A stretch of DNA of 64,000 nucleotides from Norana najaformis (GCA_964023275.1 OZ029916.1:29603087-29667086), one strand, 5' to 3'. Shown: positions 42,001-50,645, counted from the stretch's first letter. Numbers and translations: made by a program. The notes: generated by a model not told the origin, from the sequence alone.

Positions 42001-42416
42001 TCATTACGTCACATTACACTTAATGCGTAAAAATGTTCGACGCTAACACATGCACGAGGTCTCTCGGTGTGCGCGCCGAAAGCTTTTCATGATCGAAACG
42101 TCTTTTCGTTCCCAATACCTGCCCATCACACAACTCCAAAATACATCCTATTTCCAGGAATAAAAGGGCTTTTATACAACTTTTTTAACTTAGAATATGA
42201 GAATCCAAAATGGCCGACCACTAGTCACGCTCGCCACACGGTCGGGGCATTGTAAAAGTATTCCTACAAGCTTCCCTAGGTTCGCAATTTTTCAAAGCCT
42301 AAAGTCACTTTCCCGTAACTTACTTTCCGTTTTTCCAAGTTCCTAATTTTTTTGTCTAGAACTGTAATGCACTGTTTGACAGGAGTCTCAACTTCTCCGC
42401 AAGAGGAGGCGGCCAT
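27447..42416 (-). CDS. caprin: Caprin (caprin-1 family) RNA-granule protein, 12 exons, complete
   Basis: Joining the 12 exons in 5'-3' order (42416-42324, 40043-39984, 38436-38350, 37203-37042, 35772-35687, 35063-34852, 33844-33407, 32744-32407, 29802-29581, 29138-28970, 28565-28368, 27565-27447) gives 2,184 bp: 727 codons and TAG, with every phase consistent. Residues 1 to about 233 form the helical HR1 homology region (VLDKKIRNLEKRK, IEFAKELHKQFLEIS, LQLLDEFYQLI). Residues 362-375 (SYNFLQESQIDLEG) match the G3BP-binding motif of vertebrate caprin-1. A Gln/Ser/Pro-rich middle and an RGG-rich tail (about 624-710) follow. Vertebrate CAPRIN1 is about 709 residues. The protein is a cytoplasmic RNA-binding partner of G3BP and FMRP in stress granules and neuronal RNA granules; function here is by homology. 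Start chosen at Met 42416 (ACAAAATGG context). Confidence 0.93.
27566..28367. other. Caprin intron 11 with (CA)n and a SINE-like repeat
   Basis: A (CA)n/TATACA microsatellite lies at 27783-27860. At about 27990-28150 is repeat family F: CCGCCTGATCTTCC, GTGTACTCATT, GGGGGCACAAGTGGAGC. On the minus strand GGGCTTCAAATCC could be its B box. A second copy is at 54700-54860. Confidence 0.65.
28368..28565 (-). CDS. caprin: Caprin exon 11: Gly/Arg-rich region
   Basis: Acceptor TTAG, donor GAG|GTGAAT, phases 1 in and 1 out. It encodes GYGGSFGSGGPPRG, SRGGRGGGRD and VSRGGVPNMG, the main RGG block. Confidence 0.92.
28970..29138 (-). CDS. caprin: Caprin exon 10
   Basis: Acceptor ATTTAG, donor CAAG|GTATCG. 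It encodes AKKQFTMNPNADIFRSVYDE and a Pro/Gly-rich linker ending TASANFQ. The conserved short motif at its start resembles the C-terminal caprin block. Confidence 0.85.
29139..29580. other. Caprin intron 9
   Basis: No gene. It has two ATATAGC(T/A)CC..TTTT fragments (29460 and 29545) of the widespread TATAGCGCC hairpin repeat and a tandem GTTCATCATGAACTGCTT-like pair near 29110-29260. Confidence 0.6.
29581..29802 (-). CDS. caprin: Caprin exon 9
   Basis: Acceptor TGTGCAG, donor ATG|GTAAGG, phase 0 both ends. It encodes MDKTQYNFMDQQAFVLTQLN and a Gln/Pro-rich stretch ending DITEAM, part of the low-complexity middle. Confidence 0.88.
29920..31400 (+). pseudogene. Degenerate non-LTR retrotransposon RT, antisense in caprin intron 8
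   Basis: Reading through frameshifts gives the standard RT order: ITRKEIK..I.NMK, SNYRGIKL, DNQFGFRPGSCTTD, DLEKAFDR (29-30.4 kb frame change), VHQGS-like block, then YANDL at 30616-30627 where the catalytic YADD should be, GLKKNANKTQTMV, FKYLGLIMN, and a C-terminal KVYKTMIRSVMTYRAEAW and RLRWYGHAMR. Several stops and frameshifts, and Asn in place of the first catalytic Asp, mark it as dead. Clade not resolved (RTE- or L2-like are possible). Confidence 0.85.
31401..32034. other. Caprin intron 8, spacer after the LINE
   Basis: AT-rich. A TTCTTAAAAGGTGCTATATAAATG end of the hairpin repeat lies at 31557-31580. No gene seen. Confidence 0.5.
32035..32200 (+). mobile_element. tRNA-derived SINE, family G
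   Basis: CACAGTGGTCTATCGGTAAAG (A-box region) and GCAGGTTCGACTCC (B box) are about 45 bp apart, followed by a GTAACAACCCCGGCCAA body. The body start is shared with SINEs at 45268 and 46320. It lies antisense within caprin intron 8. Confidence 0.75.
32407..32744 (-). CDS. caprin: Caprin exon 8: Gln/Ser/His-rich region
   Basis: Acceptor TTTAG, donor CAG|GTAACG. It encodes GHTQGQQSSSEG, MPPFSS followed by seven Gln from (CAG)n, and VYGHHQMVHEPGYDPNYGQ. Low-complexity, prion-like composition typical of RNA-granule proteins. Confidence 0.9.
32745..33406. other. Caprin intron 7
   Basis: AT-rich. A repeated CTTCTAAGAACCTCTC fragment lies at 32957 and 33010. No coding content. Confidence 0.55.
33407..33844 (-). 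CDS. caprin: Caprin exon 7: acidic linker and G3BP-binding motif
   Basis: Acceptor TTTACAG, donor GCCG|GTGAGT. It starts with AEVDADEDNG, has Gly5-Ala5 runs and ends with LQEIVSSLQGSYNFLQESQ and IDLEGGFGA. The YNF..(D/E)S..D(F/L)E pattern is the peptide by which vertebrate caprin-1 binds the G3BP NTF2-like domain. Confidence 0.93.
33845..34851. other. Caprin intron 6
   Basis: AT-rich. A GC-richer unrecognised stretch lies at 34500-34790. No exon seen. Confidence 0.55.
34852..35063 (-). CDS. caprin: Caprin exon 6: end of HR1
   Basis: Acceptor CTTTCAG, donor GAAC|GTAAGT. It encodes FAEQLTAASEHLISYLD, STTYKELHELIDRINSCDYF and a Glu-rich end. It corresponds to the vertebrate stretch around GTTYKVLKEIVERVFQSNYF. 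Confidence 0.92.
35064..35686. other. Caprin intron 5
   Basis: AT-rich, no features recognised. Confidence 0.6.
35687..35772 (-). CDS. caprin: Caprin exon 5: HR1
   Basis: Acceptor GTTTCAG, donor CAGAG|GTAATT. It encodes VLTDENLQLLDEFYQLIFP, clearly matching the LSEEELSLLDEFYKLV region of vertebrate caprin-1. Confidence 0.93.
35773..37041. other. Caprin intron 4 with long (TA)n and a coding-like relic
   Basis: An almost pure (TA)n of about 65 bp lies at 35957-36024. On the plus strand at 36480-36630, LAYDFGNSESDEEFEQFYMI and a Ser/Asn-rich run look like decayed coding sequence before stops. I cannot assign a family. Confidence 0.6.
37042..37203 (-). CDS. caprin: Caprin exon 4: HR1
   Basis: Acceptor ACTGCAG, donor TTG|GTAAGT, phase 0. 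It encodes KKQAKREKVERHQQDLARLQ and DLLVLNSVLNVLG.ENVREDF, corresponding to the KKTARREQ..LKTVLELQYVLDKLG segment. Confidence 0.93.
37204..38349. other. Caprin intron 3
   Basis: A fragment of family D (minus) lies near 37890-37945. An 82-codon frame at 37439 matches nothing I know. Confidence 0.55.
38350..38436 (-). CDS. caprin: Caprin exon 3: HR1
   Basis: Acceptor ATAG, donor GAT|GTAAGC, phase 0. 29 residues, EAIAKYDVVLQNIEFAKELH then KQFLEISAD, matching vertebrate VSKYQEVTNNLEFAKELQRSF. Confidence 0.94.
38437..39983. other. Caprin intron 2
   Basis: A (TC)n run lies at 38551-38571. Recent-looking short tandem pairs sit at 38658-38720 (AAGTACTATGTGACA) and 39724-39765 (TTCTCATGGTAATAAACTA). 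A family D fragment is near 39640-39690. Confidence 0.6.
39984..40043 (-). CDS. caprin: Caprin exon 2: HR1
   Basis: Acceptor CTCTCAG, donor AAG|GTGATG, phase 0. 20 residues starting GKLDSYRKSLGNGELNKDQ, matching GKLDDYQERMNKGERLNQDQ of vertebrate caprin-1. Confidence 0.93.
40044..42323. other. Caprin intron 1
   Basis: 2,280 bp. It contains a repeated GGGCGTGAC/ACGCCCA palindromic stretch at 40680-40860 (see findings) and a TTGTAAGTGGTGCTATACAAATG hairpin-repeat end at 41470-41500. No coding exon seen. Confidence 0.6.
42324..42416 (-). CDS. caprin: Caprin exon 1: start codon and beginning of HR1
   Basis: Donor CGGAAA|GTAAGT at 42324/42323, phase 0. 31 residues from MAASSCGEVETPVKQ to VLDKKIRNLEKRK. 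Other in-frame Met codons lie upstream at 42428, 42455 and 42458. I chose 42416 for its AAAATGG context and because the TATA box at about 42473 would put transcription start downstream of 42455. Confidence 0.85.
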
Positions 42417-42472
42417 TTTGTCGAGCATTGTGCCGTACCCCAGCAGAGAAGGCATCATTAGATCACAGCATA

Positions 42473-42501
42473 GTATATATAGATTCCGCACGGTGACGTA
42501 A
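42473..42501 (-). promoter_or_regulatory. Candidate caprin core promoter: TATA and CRE-like site
   Basis: TATATATA (about 42473-42481) lies 55-65 bp upstream of the chosen start codon, preceded by TTACGTCA on the minus strand (42501-42494). Spacing suits a start site near 42445. Not experimentally supported. Confidence 0.45.
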
Positions 42502-43175
42502 TTAGTGCATTTAACATCCTCTAGCAATAGACGGACAATAGACTAGTAATCGTAAACTTGAAATCCTAAAGCGCTACTTAAAAGCTAAGTGCAGGGCACC
42601 AGTTTATTCACGAGCCCTGCGTTAATTCTGTGGGGTTGTCTAACGATGCCATGTCAAGTAACAAGTCCGGTTGCCAGAAGACCAGAGAGTGAAGGGGGAG
42701 AGAAGTGGGCTGTGTTTAATTGGCTTTAAAACATCATAACATAGGAACTAACAATTTATTACTATCTTTAAAGCAACTAATAGTCACTTACAAGAATAAA
42801 TAAATTAAAGTATTATATTCAGTTTTCTCATGTTTCTGCAGGATTTATGCAGTCGTAAGGAGACGCTCTGAACAAATTTGAGGTAATAACTGAAGTGTAG
42901 CATCTTTATCACATTATATTTATGTAGTCTTGAGGTTAAACACACCAGACAAAAATTAAATAGACACAACCAACGATTAAGATCTGCTTGCCCTTTCGTC
43001 TTCACCAGCTGTCTAAGAAAATGTCATGAAAAGAAACAACGCCAGAAACAGAATGATAAATTTGAAAGTTTAAGTCGGTTCTGTTGCCTCAACAGTTGTT
43101 TTTGTGTTTTGTATTTGTTTTTGTCATTAAATTTGAAAGATAAAAAGATAATCATTAGTTAAAATAAATAATTAT

Positions 43176-43376
43176 TGCTATTCTGCAATTTTTAGGAGCT
43201 TGCAAAAACGGAAAGTAAGTTAAGGGAAAGTGACTAGGTTTTGAAAAATTGTTAATCACGATTGTGCATTCTATAAAGAGGTTCGCGTATAGGCCCTAAT
43301 GTGGTTCGGATAAAGTCACGTTCCCCGTAACTTACTTTCCATTTTTCCAAGTTCCTAAACATTGCAGAATAGCTTT
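43176..43376. repeat. Inverted repeat built from caprin exon-1/intron-1 boundary sequence
   Basis: Arms at 43176-43234 (plus sense) and 43316-43376 (minus sense) both read CTATTCTGCAAT.TTTAGGA, then CTTG.AAAAA.GGAAAGTAAGTTA. The latter is the end of caprin exon 1 with its splice donor (42290-42350, minus). A spacer of about 80 bp separates the arms. Confidence 0.85.
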
Positions 43377-43504
43377 GAAAGTTACAAAACTGGACATCAT
43401 ATTTCTATCACGATTACGGCTGCAATTTTCATTGGCAGCGGACAGTGGAACTGTAGGGAGGTGGTGGGTGGGTTTTACAATAATCATCACAGAACTTCTC
43501 TAGC

Positions 43505-43700
43505 ATCACTGTAGTAATGCTCAAGGCATCAGACGATGGTCGCTGTTAGGCAAAATCGTTGTGCAAGCCAAATTCCAAGACGAGTCCAGTCGAAAAGCCA
43601 AGTAACCTGAGAACGGAATCAGTGCATTACAGTTCTAGACAAAAACGGAAGAAATGAGTCCATGAAGAGATGAGTTTTTAGTTGAGGTTTGGAGGTCAAA
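43505..43700 (+). repeat. Family D repeat carrying a caprin exon-1 fragment
   Basis: AATGCTCAAGGCATCAGACGATGG and CCAGTCGAAAAG identify family D. At 43620-43645, 26 bases are identical to the caprin coding sequence for QCITVLDK, in plus orientation. They end at AAAAA, where exon 1 would continue differently, and are flanked by AACGGAA on both sides. Confidence 0.75.
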
Positions 43701-43984
43701 TCAGCCCTTGCAAAGCGAACATTTGCCGGATGAGAGTTCCGGATTCTACGACCAGCGACAGAAAAGTCACGCTTTTTTCGACACCGTGCCAATATCGCGA
43801 TACTCAACAGAGCAGATACAGAATTCAGTAGGCCTATTCAGAAAGCCGAAAATACCCAAACCGAAAAGTCCGTTTAAATATAGGAATTCAAATATAAAAA
43901 TATTTACCTCAAAGATATTATTTTTCGTTCACTGAAAATTCCGTAACATTACTGACAGTTTTGAAGATGATGTCACAAAATCCC

Positions 43985-44235
43985 CAAACACCATCATTCC
44001 TGTTCTCAAATCACTGGACTGGCTTAAAATATCTGAAGATACAAAGTCCTTGCCTACAACACACTCCAATCCTCCCAACCATCCTATCTTCGTCAGTTAT
44101 TTACAATCCAACCACTCCGTTCAATCCACTCATCTTCTGCCCTAAAACTTCTCCTCCCTCCAGTCACCTCATCCTTAGGAATCAGGATAAGACATGCGAA
44201 ATAGGAATGTTGAGAGTAACACCTGCGCAAAGATA
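43985..44235 (+). mobile_element. LINE C-terminal ORF fragment, plus orientation
   Basis: VLKSLDWLKI, then a T..PPNHPIFVSYLQSN block, P.RSTR-like and LLP reading resemble the common last segment of jockey/CR1-type RT ORFs. Frameshifts are present. It forms an inverted pair with 44240-44540. Confidence 0.6.
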
Positions 44236-44239
44236 ACAA

Positions 44240-44540
44240 GGGGTGAAGTGTTCATGAGTTCGTATGATGGGTCATACAGTTGTCGTAATTCTGGCGGGAG
44301 TTTATTCCAGAGGGGTGGAGCAGCTATGGCTGGGAAGTGATTTTAAAATGTTAAGAATGAGTTGACTGGAGGGTGGAGGGCAGAAGAGGAGCGGGTTGAA
44401 CGGAGTGGTTGGATTGTAAATAACCGACGAAGATAATGGTTGGAAGGATTGGAGTGTGCTGCAGGTAAGTGATAGGACTTTGTACTCTATCCGTTCAGGT
44501 ATTTTAAGCCATTGAAGTAATCTGAGAAAGGCAGTGATAT
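44240..44540 (-). mobile_element. LINE C-terminal ORF fragment, minus orientation
   Basis: The reverse complement shares long blocks with 43985-44190, such as TTATTTACAATCCAACCACT and GGCTTAAAATA.CTGAA. It extends further to a W/L-N-(K/S)LPPE-like end near 44310. The two fragments are closely related, or one folded-back copy. Confidence 0.65.
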
Positions 44541-45267
44541 GATAGCGTTTGGGGTTTTATGACAGCATAACCAGAAAAAGGACTGGCTTGTTATATTAAT
44601 GGCGGTATTTCCAGAGTTACGAGATGTAGAATGGTGGTAAAGAGAAAACCGCATTGAGAAAGGCACAGAAAAAAGAACGGTCCATTACCGGCAAAGAAAC
44701 GAACTCTGTTCTGAGAGAAGATCGTTCTCAGGGCGTTGCCCATTCAGCGACCTGGAAAGAGGCAGAGTCGGATCTCGAGCAGAGCTTTACAGCGTTGACT
44801 CTCTTAAAGAAGCGGCCAAATCTTAACCTTCTTTGGAAGGAATGGACGCTATGTGTAGAGATGGAACGGAAAGGCCATTTTACGTTGAGAGTAGAAGAAG
44901 CAATGATGTCGGTGGTTCTGATCGGGAAAATTGGCTGGAGTCACCCCGCCTCGCGAAGTTATGCACAGACCCCGACCTCCACACACGCGCGCGAACACAC
45001 ATATACATACCAAAATAGTATGACATCGATTCAGACAATGGCGAGAAATGTTCAAGTGAAATTCGAAGAATTGAATGAATGTAAGCTTCCAAGAGTTAAG
45101 ACACCGAAGCCTTTAAGATGTTGAAAGCGATTCTGCGCCTTGTCTGTTGGATGGACATCTGGCGAATGAAATGATAGTCACTGCTTATCAGCAGCGCCAT
45201 CTACTGAATGCATGTGGCACACAGTCATTTCTACATTATTTAGTCGACCTAACGGACAAAAATTGGG
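44541..45267. other. Spacer, no gene assigned
   Basis: A 156-codon frame (44654-45124, +) is open but low in known features. A shifted frame (44833-45018) reads FYVESRRSNDVGGSDRENW, which looks coding-like. I recognise neither. Confidence 0.4.
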
Positions 45268-45475
45268 ACGCAATGGTGTAGTGGTATGATCTGTGCCTCC
45301 TAACTGGAGGGTCGCGGTTTCGAATCTGCCTCAAGCCACTGCGTAGCAACCTCGGACAATTTGCTCACCCACAATTGTCTGTGAGGAAGGCAACGGGAAA
45401 CCACCTCACTCATCTCATCCGTGGGTGGCATAAAGCCAATGGGCTTGCTTTCGGGCAGACAACTCATCATCACCA
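45268..45475 (+). mobile_element. tRNA-derived SINE, family H
   Basis: ATGGTGTAGTGGTATGATC (A box), CCTCCTAACTGGAGG (anticodon-arm-like) and GGTTTCGAATCTGCC (B box) form a tRNA-like head. The body follows: GTAGCAACCTCGGACAA, GGAAGGCAACGGGAAACCAC, and an end AACTCATCATCACC. The body start is shared with families G and I. Confidence 0.8.
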
Positions 45476-45529
45476 ACGGGTGAAAAAAGAATTCAAAAAT
45501 CGACGCTTTGAGTCACTTGTCCCATTTTA

Positions 45530-45610
45530 AATTTATATAGGCCTATGTATATGTATGTATTTGGATATTTATATCGCGCCTTTTAAGAACCTCTCAAAGG
45601 AGCCGAAACG
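45530..45610. repeat. TATAGCGCC-type hairpin repeat
   Basis: TTATATCGCGCCTTTTAAGA then ACCTCTCAAAGGAGCC. Arms of this kind recur across the window (18400, 29460, 31557, 54165, 54255, 63790). Confidence 0.55.
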
Positions 45611-46119
45611 TGGTTATCTTCCGGACCGTATGCGGAAACTATTACTCTGTTGCACCCGTTGAACCGGAATTTTGCTGCGCCGCTGGTCTTGTTCACTTGT
45701 AATTTTTGGAAGAGACACTGCCGTGCTCTGGGGGCGATTTGTTGGGGGTAAAGGAAGAATGGAAACCTTCCAGTCACTGGCAAAAACCATTTCCCCTTTT
45801 GTAGGGTATGTTTTGCAGTAGGGGAAGATCTTGGGCTGAAGCGAAGGGTATGGGGAAAACGTGACTTGAATGAGAGGTGGCATCAACGAGTTAGGGGAGT
45901 TCCCCCTTTCCCTATAAATAGCACTCTGCCAAGTTGGAAGCATTTTCCTCAGTAGCAAACAAGAATATAGGCTACTGTTCACAGGTCTTTTCCACCCCAA
46001 CGCCTTCAAACCACAAATCGAACCCTGGCTTTGATTTCCGAGGGACTGATTGCGTCGTCAAGAGGACCTGGTTACCGAGTACCACCCTCACATCATCTTC
46101 AATTAACAGGCCGCAACAA

Positions 46120-46245
46120 CAGCGGCAGCATTAACAATAACAGTAGCAATTACATTTAATAGCAATAACAATAGCAATGGCAACGACAACAACAGCAAGA
46201 ACAAAGACAGTAGCAATATCAATAACAATAACGATAACTATAATA
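46120..46245. repeat. (AAC/AGC/AAT)n simple sequence
   Basis: AACAATAGCAATGGCAACGAC-type run. Open frames rich in Thr/Ile are artefacts. Confidence 0.85.
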
Positions 46246-46319
46246 AGCTCCTTTGGATTCATCCTAGGATTAAGAAATGGTGAGCGCAGCAATAGGGATG
46301 AACCAGAATCCGAATACTG

Positions 46320-46590
46320 TCTAACAGGCGGTGGCCTAGTGGCTATCACGTCAACTTATCACTGTCGAGATTCGGGTTCGAATCCCGGGTCCATTACGTG
46401 AAATCGACAGAGATGGTATTGTTGAACTGCGCGTAACCTCGGCCGGGCTATGAAGTCTTATTAATCGTATTATTATTGTTGTTATTGTTATTATTAATAT
46501 TAATATTATAATTATTATAATTATTATAAGTAGTAGTAGCAGTGGTAGTAGTAGTAGTGGTAGTAGTAGTAATAGTAACCAAGAGGCCAT
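46320..46590 (+). mobile_element. tRNA-derived SINE, family I, with (ATT)n tail
   Basis: GTGGCCTAGTGGCTATCACGTC (A box) and TCGGGTTCGAATCCCGGG (T arm/B box) give a well preserved tRNA head, closest by eye to Asp-type tRNAs. It continues TAACCTCGGCCGGGC into (ATT)n then GTAGTAGTAG (to 46580). Confidence 0.8.
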
Positions 46591-46599
46591 CATCTCCGA

Positions 46600-48244
46600 T
46601 ATGAGAGTCTGCTTAAATCGAACACACTCGACAGTTCTGCCATGGCCAGATATATATCAGACCAGATTAAATTAGATTGTCTTTGCTTCACCTTATTTAT
46701 AGGCTCTTTTAAATGCCGAATAAAAGTTAAAGCGGTTTTTAAATAATTGTGACTAACTGGTCAATTTGTTAGTAGGATTAAGATTAAACTGGTCAATTTG
46801 TTTATATTGGTAATTTTATATGTCTCTGGGCAATTATATAGCGACGTGAAAACCTCTCAAATACAACCTATATAACTATCGAAATGTGTGTAATCTTATA
46901 ACATATGAAAGCCTCAGTCTAAAATTATTCAAATGATGTGTCTTCTCTTATATTCTTATATATATGTCTTTATATATAAATATATAAACATAGAATGAAG
47001 CACTTAAATATATGCATATATTACTGCTTAAACATACTAATTATATGTAGGCCTATTAATACATGCATAAATTTATGCATCCATATACAGTGAATGCATG
47101 TGCATGAGTGACGTTAAGTATATATAAATATATTTAAATATCTAATTATATGTGTATGCTTGTGCATATATAGTAGATAAAATACATTTAATACACGCAT
47201 AGGTGTGTATATGTGTTTAGTGTGCCAATGTAAAATTATGATAATGATAATAATGATATTGTAACGAACAGTATCGATAGTGGCCCAATATATTGCTCTA
47301 GAATTTCAAATTACAATTACAATTACAATTACAATTTGAACAGCATACACAATACGACCATGTCCATGAGGCATTCGATAGCCTTCAAGAGCTGTATTCT
47401 GGTGCCGACGTTGTTCATTTTTACAAAGCCTTTGTCTATATATTGTCTATCTACCTACTTACTTACTTATAAATGTCCTCAAGGAGGTTTGTATTCAAAA
47501 GTATCTTTAATAATCCACAAACAAAAACATTTAAGCTAAGTCTCTTCTGTGCTTATAGAACTTTTAATTAGCCCGTTTTCATCACTTTTGAGAAATTGTA
47601 AGTGGGGCAGCATAAATGTCAAAATACCCATGTATATAGCCATATATATATACACATAGGATGTACATCGTCTTTAAATACCAGTCAATATATATATATA
47701 TATATAGGTACAGTTGTTGAGAATTTTAGAATTGCACATAACATTAGCGAATGCATGATATCTAAACTACTCAATGACTTCTGTAGCGCAGTTATCATAA
47801 TGCATAAGTCATCAATCGACAGTCGCTTCAGTTGTAAGCCATTGTCAAAAATCATAATTCTACGGAGAAGCCAATTCAGAATCGGATCAGAAATGCCATT
47901 TGATGAATATTCATGAGGACATGCATAATTCAAGAATGACTTCTGCTGTTATGTAACGATTGGCGTCCAAAGTCATAGGCAATAAAAGGAGATAATTATG
48001 TTTGCTATTGGCTTAAGGGATAGTTGGACGCGGCGCTTTCTACCATCAATCAGAAGTGCCTGTTGGTGAAGGAAACCGTGGGCTGCGAACATTTCATTCG
48101 GTTGTCGTCATTCACCATCTTTAGTATAATATGGACTGGGAATTCCGAAATAGTTATCAACTCTCAAGGTGAAGGAGAATCTGTTGATCGTCTTTACACT
48201 GTTGACACTCAACCGTACATTTCTTTTTATAGTTAATCTTATTC
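46600..48244. other. AT-rich spacer with repeat pieces
   Basis: TATATA and TATGCATA tracts are common (46960-47240, 47640-47705). Five ATTACA units lie at 47310-47335 and a family D piece (TTCTGTAGCGCAGTTATCATAATGCATAAG) at 47780-47870. No gene seen. Confidence 0.55.
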
Positions 48245-48860
48245 GAGCTCCCTCATTCTGTTAACTGACGTCTTTTACCAAGTTCAGTCTTGGATAACAG
48301 AATATGACCTGCTTTAACCCATCCAAAACTGAGTTTCTGCTTTTCGGAACTTCACAGCAACTGAATAAATTTAACTCTTTGAATCCTAATTATTATTTCT
48401 GTCAAACAACGCAGCTGTTCAACCTGCAATTCGGGCGTTGTGTTTGACTTCAACCTGTCGGTCAGTGAACATACTAATTTTATATGCAGATCTGCCCTGC
48501 ACTTCCACATCCATGATAGCCGTAGTATTAGGCGCCACATTCACTTTCCTATTCTGGTTATTTTTGGTTGATGCACTGGTCTACAACCGTCTTGACTACT
48601 GTAACTCGCTTCTTAGTGGCATTTAAAAAGTTAAATCAGAGTCTAAAATACCTTGGCCAGAGCTATCAAAGAAACTCCAAAATACGAATATATATCACCT
48701 ATACTAAATTTATTGCATCGGCTGCCCATAGAAAAAGTGAATAAATTTCAAAACCGCGCTAATAGAATACAATTCCAGCCAACCTTATATGTCTTCACAA
48801 ATATATGCTGACTCGCAATACTTGTCTCTGCAGCTCGAAAGTCTGTGTGTTTTTCTCTGT
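48245..48860 (+). pseudogene. Degenerate non-LTR RT fragment (jockey/CR1-like)
   Basis: Frame-hopping translation reads NPSKTEFLLFGTSQQLNKFN (broken at its start), a later VYNRLDYCNSLLSGI and RI.ITYTKFI, the usual order downstream of the RT catalytic core. Stops are present in all frames. Confidence 0.7.
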
Positions 48861-48989
48861 GTGTCTGTCTTTCTGTCTCCTTGTCAATCATTCGCTCAAA
48901 TGTATGTTATTTCTCTGGCTCTATAAACATGTTTCTGCATGTCTACCTGTTTGCCTACTTGTATGTCTTTCTGCTTATCTGTCTGCCTG

Positions 48990-49040
48990 ACTTAATTTGT
49001 CTGTCTGTCTGTCTGTCTGCCTGTTTCTCCGTCTTTCATT
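48990..49040. repeat. (CTGT)n microsatellite
   Basis: TGTCTGTCTGTCTGTCTG within a longer CTGTC-rich zone 48840-49080. Confidence 0.85.
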
Positions 49041-49080
49041 CTGTCTTCCTGTCTGAATTACTGTCTGTCAGTCAATCTAT

Positions 49081-49995
49081 GGTTCTTTCAAATTCATTCT
49101 CTTGCCCTCTAATTCTGAAGCCATTTGTTCTGTGTACCCACAAATTGCGCCTCATCAATTCCGGGTCTTATACGAAGATTAAAGAATTACTCGTTGCAGG
49201 CGATAAATGGTTTTTTTAAATCGGTCACCAACTTGGCGCTAATCCGAGACACAATGACCCGATTGCATAATTAATGACCCAGGGCGCTGCATAAATTAGT
49301 CGTCAGATGGCGTCCTTGTCGGGCTGCGTGTAAGGCACCCCTCTGAGCTGGCGTGAAATTAGCCCCGGCAAATGGGAGAAGGGATTTGAAAGGGGAAAAT
49401 TGGGACCAAAGCGAATGAATTCCGAGTGGCGAAGCAACTGAGAAAGCTTTTAGCAATCTGAGAACGACTGAATGATGGAAGGTGGGAGAGAATGATGGAC
49501 GGAGGAGAGAAGCGACAAGGAGGATGAATGCGTGAAAAAGAGGGAACGATGGGGGTGGAGTTAGGGAGCGTGCAAGAGAGGGATTTTGGTTGCAACCGGG
49601 GAAATCAAGCACTTCTTCACCATCGCATATATATATAGTATATATATATATATATCGATAAAATGTACATATTTGCTTCTGTCACTGCTTAAATATATAG
49701 GTTGCTGACATGGAACGCTTTCAATAAAAGTAACACTTAGTCAAACGATGAAAAATATCGTGGCGTAGATTTATTTAGTATGTATATATGTGCAAATATG
49801 GATATATACATATATATATTTTAAGTTGTCACTTAGTTAACTTCTGAATCGGTGGCGTAATTCAACATATATCAAGTTAATCTAGATGTATGAATGCAGT
49901 ATATAAACATATGCCTGTGTCTGGGTGTGCATATATTTTCTGTATACATATACATATACATATACAATTACTTTATGCATCATTCCTCTTACGTA
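49081..49995. other. Spacer with a GC-richer single-copy-looking core
   Basis: 49220-49620 differs in composition (GGGCGCTGC, GAGCTGGCGTGAAATTAGCC, GA-rich run) and shares no repeat I recognise. A (TA)n run follows at 49625-49655. No exon is called. Confidence 0.45.
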
Positions 49996-50300
49996 CACAC
50001 ATGCACACATACATACATCCATGCACACAAAAACATACAAACATACATCCATACATCTATACATAAATACATGCATACATTCATACATACATACATACAT
50101 ACATACGTATAAACATACATGCATGCATAAATACATACATGCATACATACATACATCCGTACACATATACGTACATATACATGCATACATACAAACACAT
50201 AAAAGCCTACATACACACATACATACATACATGCATACATATACATACATACATAAATACACACATACATATATACATATACATACATACACCTACATAC
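49995..50300. repeat. (CATA)n microsatellite, about 300 bp
   Basis: CATACATACATA with CACA, GCAT and AAAT variants. Long Tyr/Ile/His and Cys/Met/Val frames on the two strands are artefacts. Confidence 0.95.
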
Positions 50301-50519
50301 ATACATAAACATGTTCTTATATTTGCTGTTGACTTAAGTTGCATCTATACATACATGTATACATCTGATGGCGTATAGAATAAATGCGTTTAGAATCAAT
50401 ACTATATCCACTTACATAATTATTACCTTTTTTGTCGCATTCAGCGTCTCTTCCAAATGCATGGTCTGCATATATATATAAAAATATAAATACATATATA
50501 TATATAATATACGTACATG

Positions 50520-50645
50520 TATATCGTAATCGTAATCGTAATCCCGAGATTTCTACAGCGCCCAATGAAAGCCATGACACGGGGAGCAGCTTATTCAGAG
50601 GCGCTCAGTCAAAACAAAATCGATAGGCAAAAGTGTTCGGTTATA
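50520..50645 (+). repeat. Interspersed repeat, family B, copy 2
   Basis: Starts with (CGTAAT)3, then TTTCTACAGCGCCCAATG and CAAAACAAAATCGATAGGCA. Confidence 0.75.

Noticed and set aside
44654..45124. 156-codon frame as a host gene
   Set aside because: No domain, splice or promoter support; adjacent to LINE ends. Left as unassigned spacer.
45268..45340. Functional tRNA-Arg-like gene
   Set aside because: A and B boxes are present, but the cloverleaf is imperfect and a SINE body follows.
46325..46395. Functional tRNA-Asp-like gene
   Set aside because: The T arm is good, but the acceptor stem does not close and the sequence runs into a SINE body with (ATT)n tail.
49882..50312. Long Tyr/Ile/His and Cys/Met/Val frames
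   Set aside because: Artefacts of (CATA)n, open on both strands.
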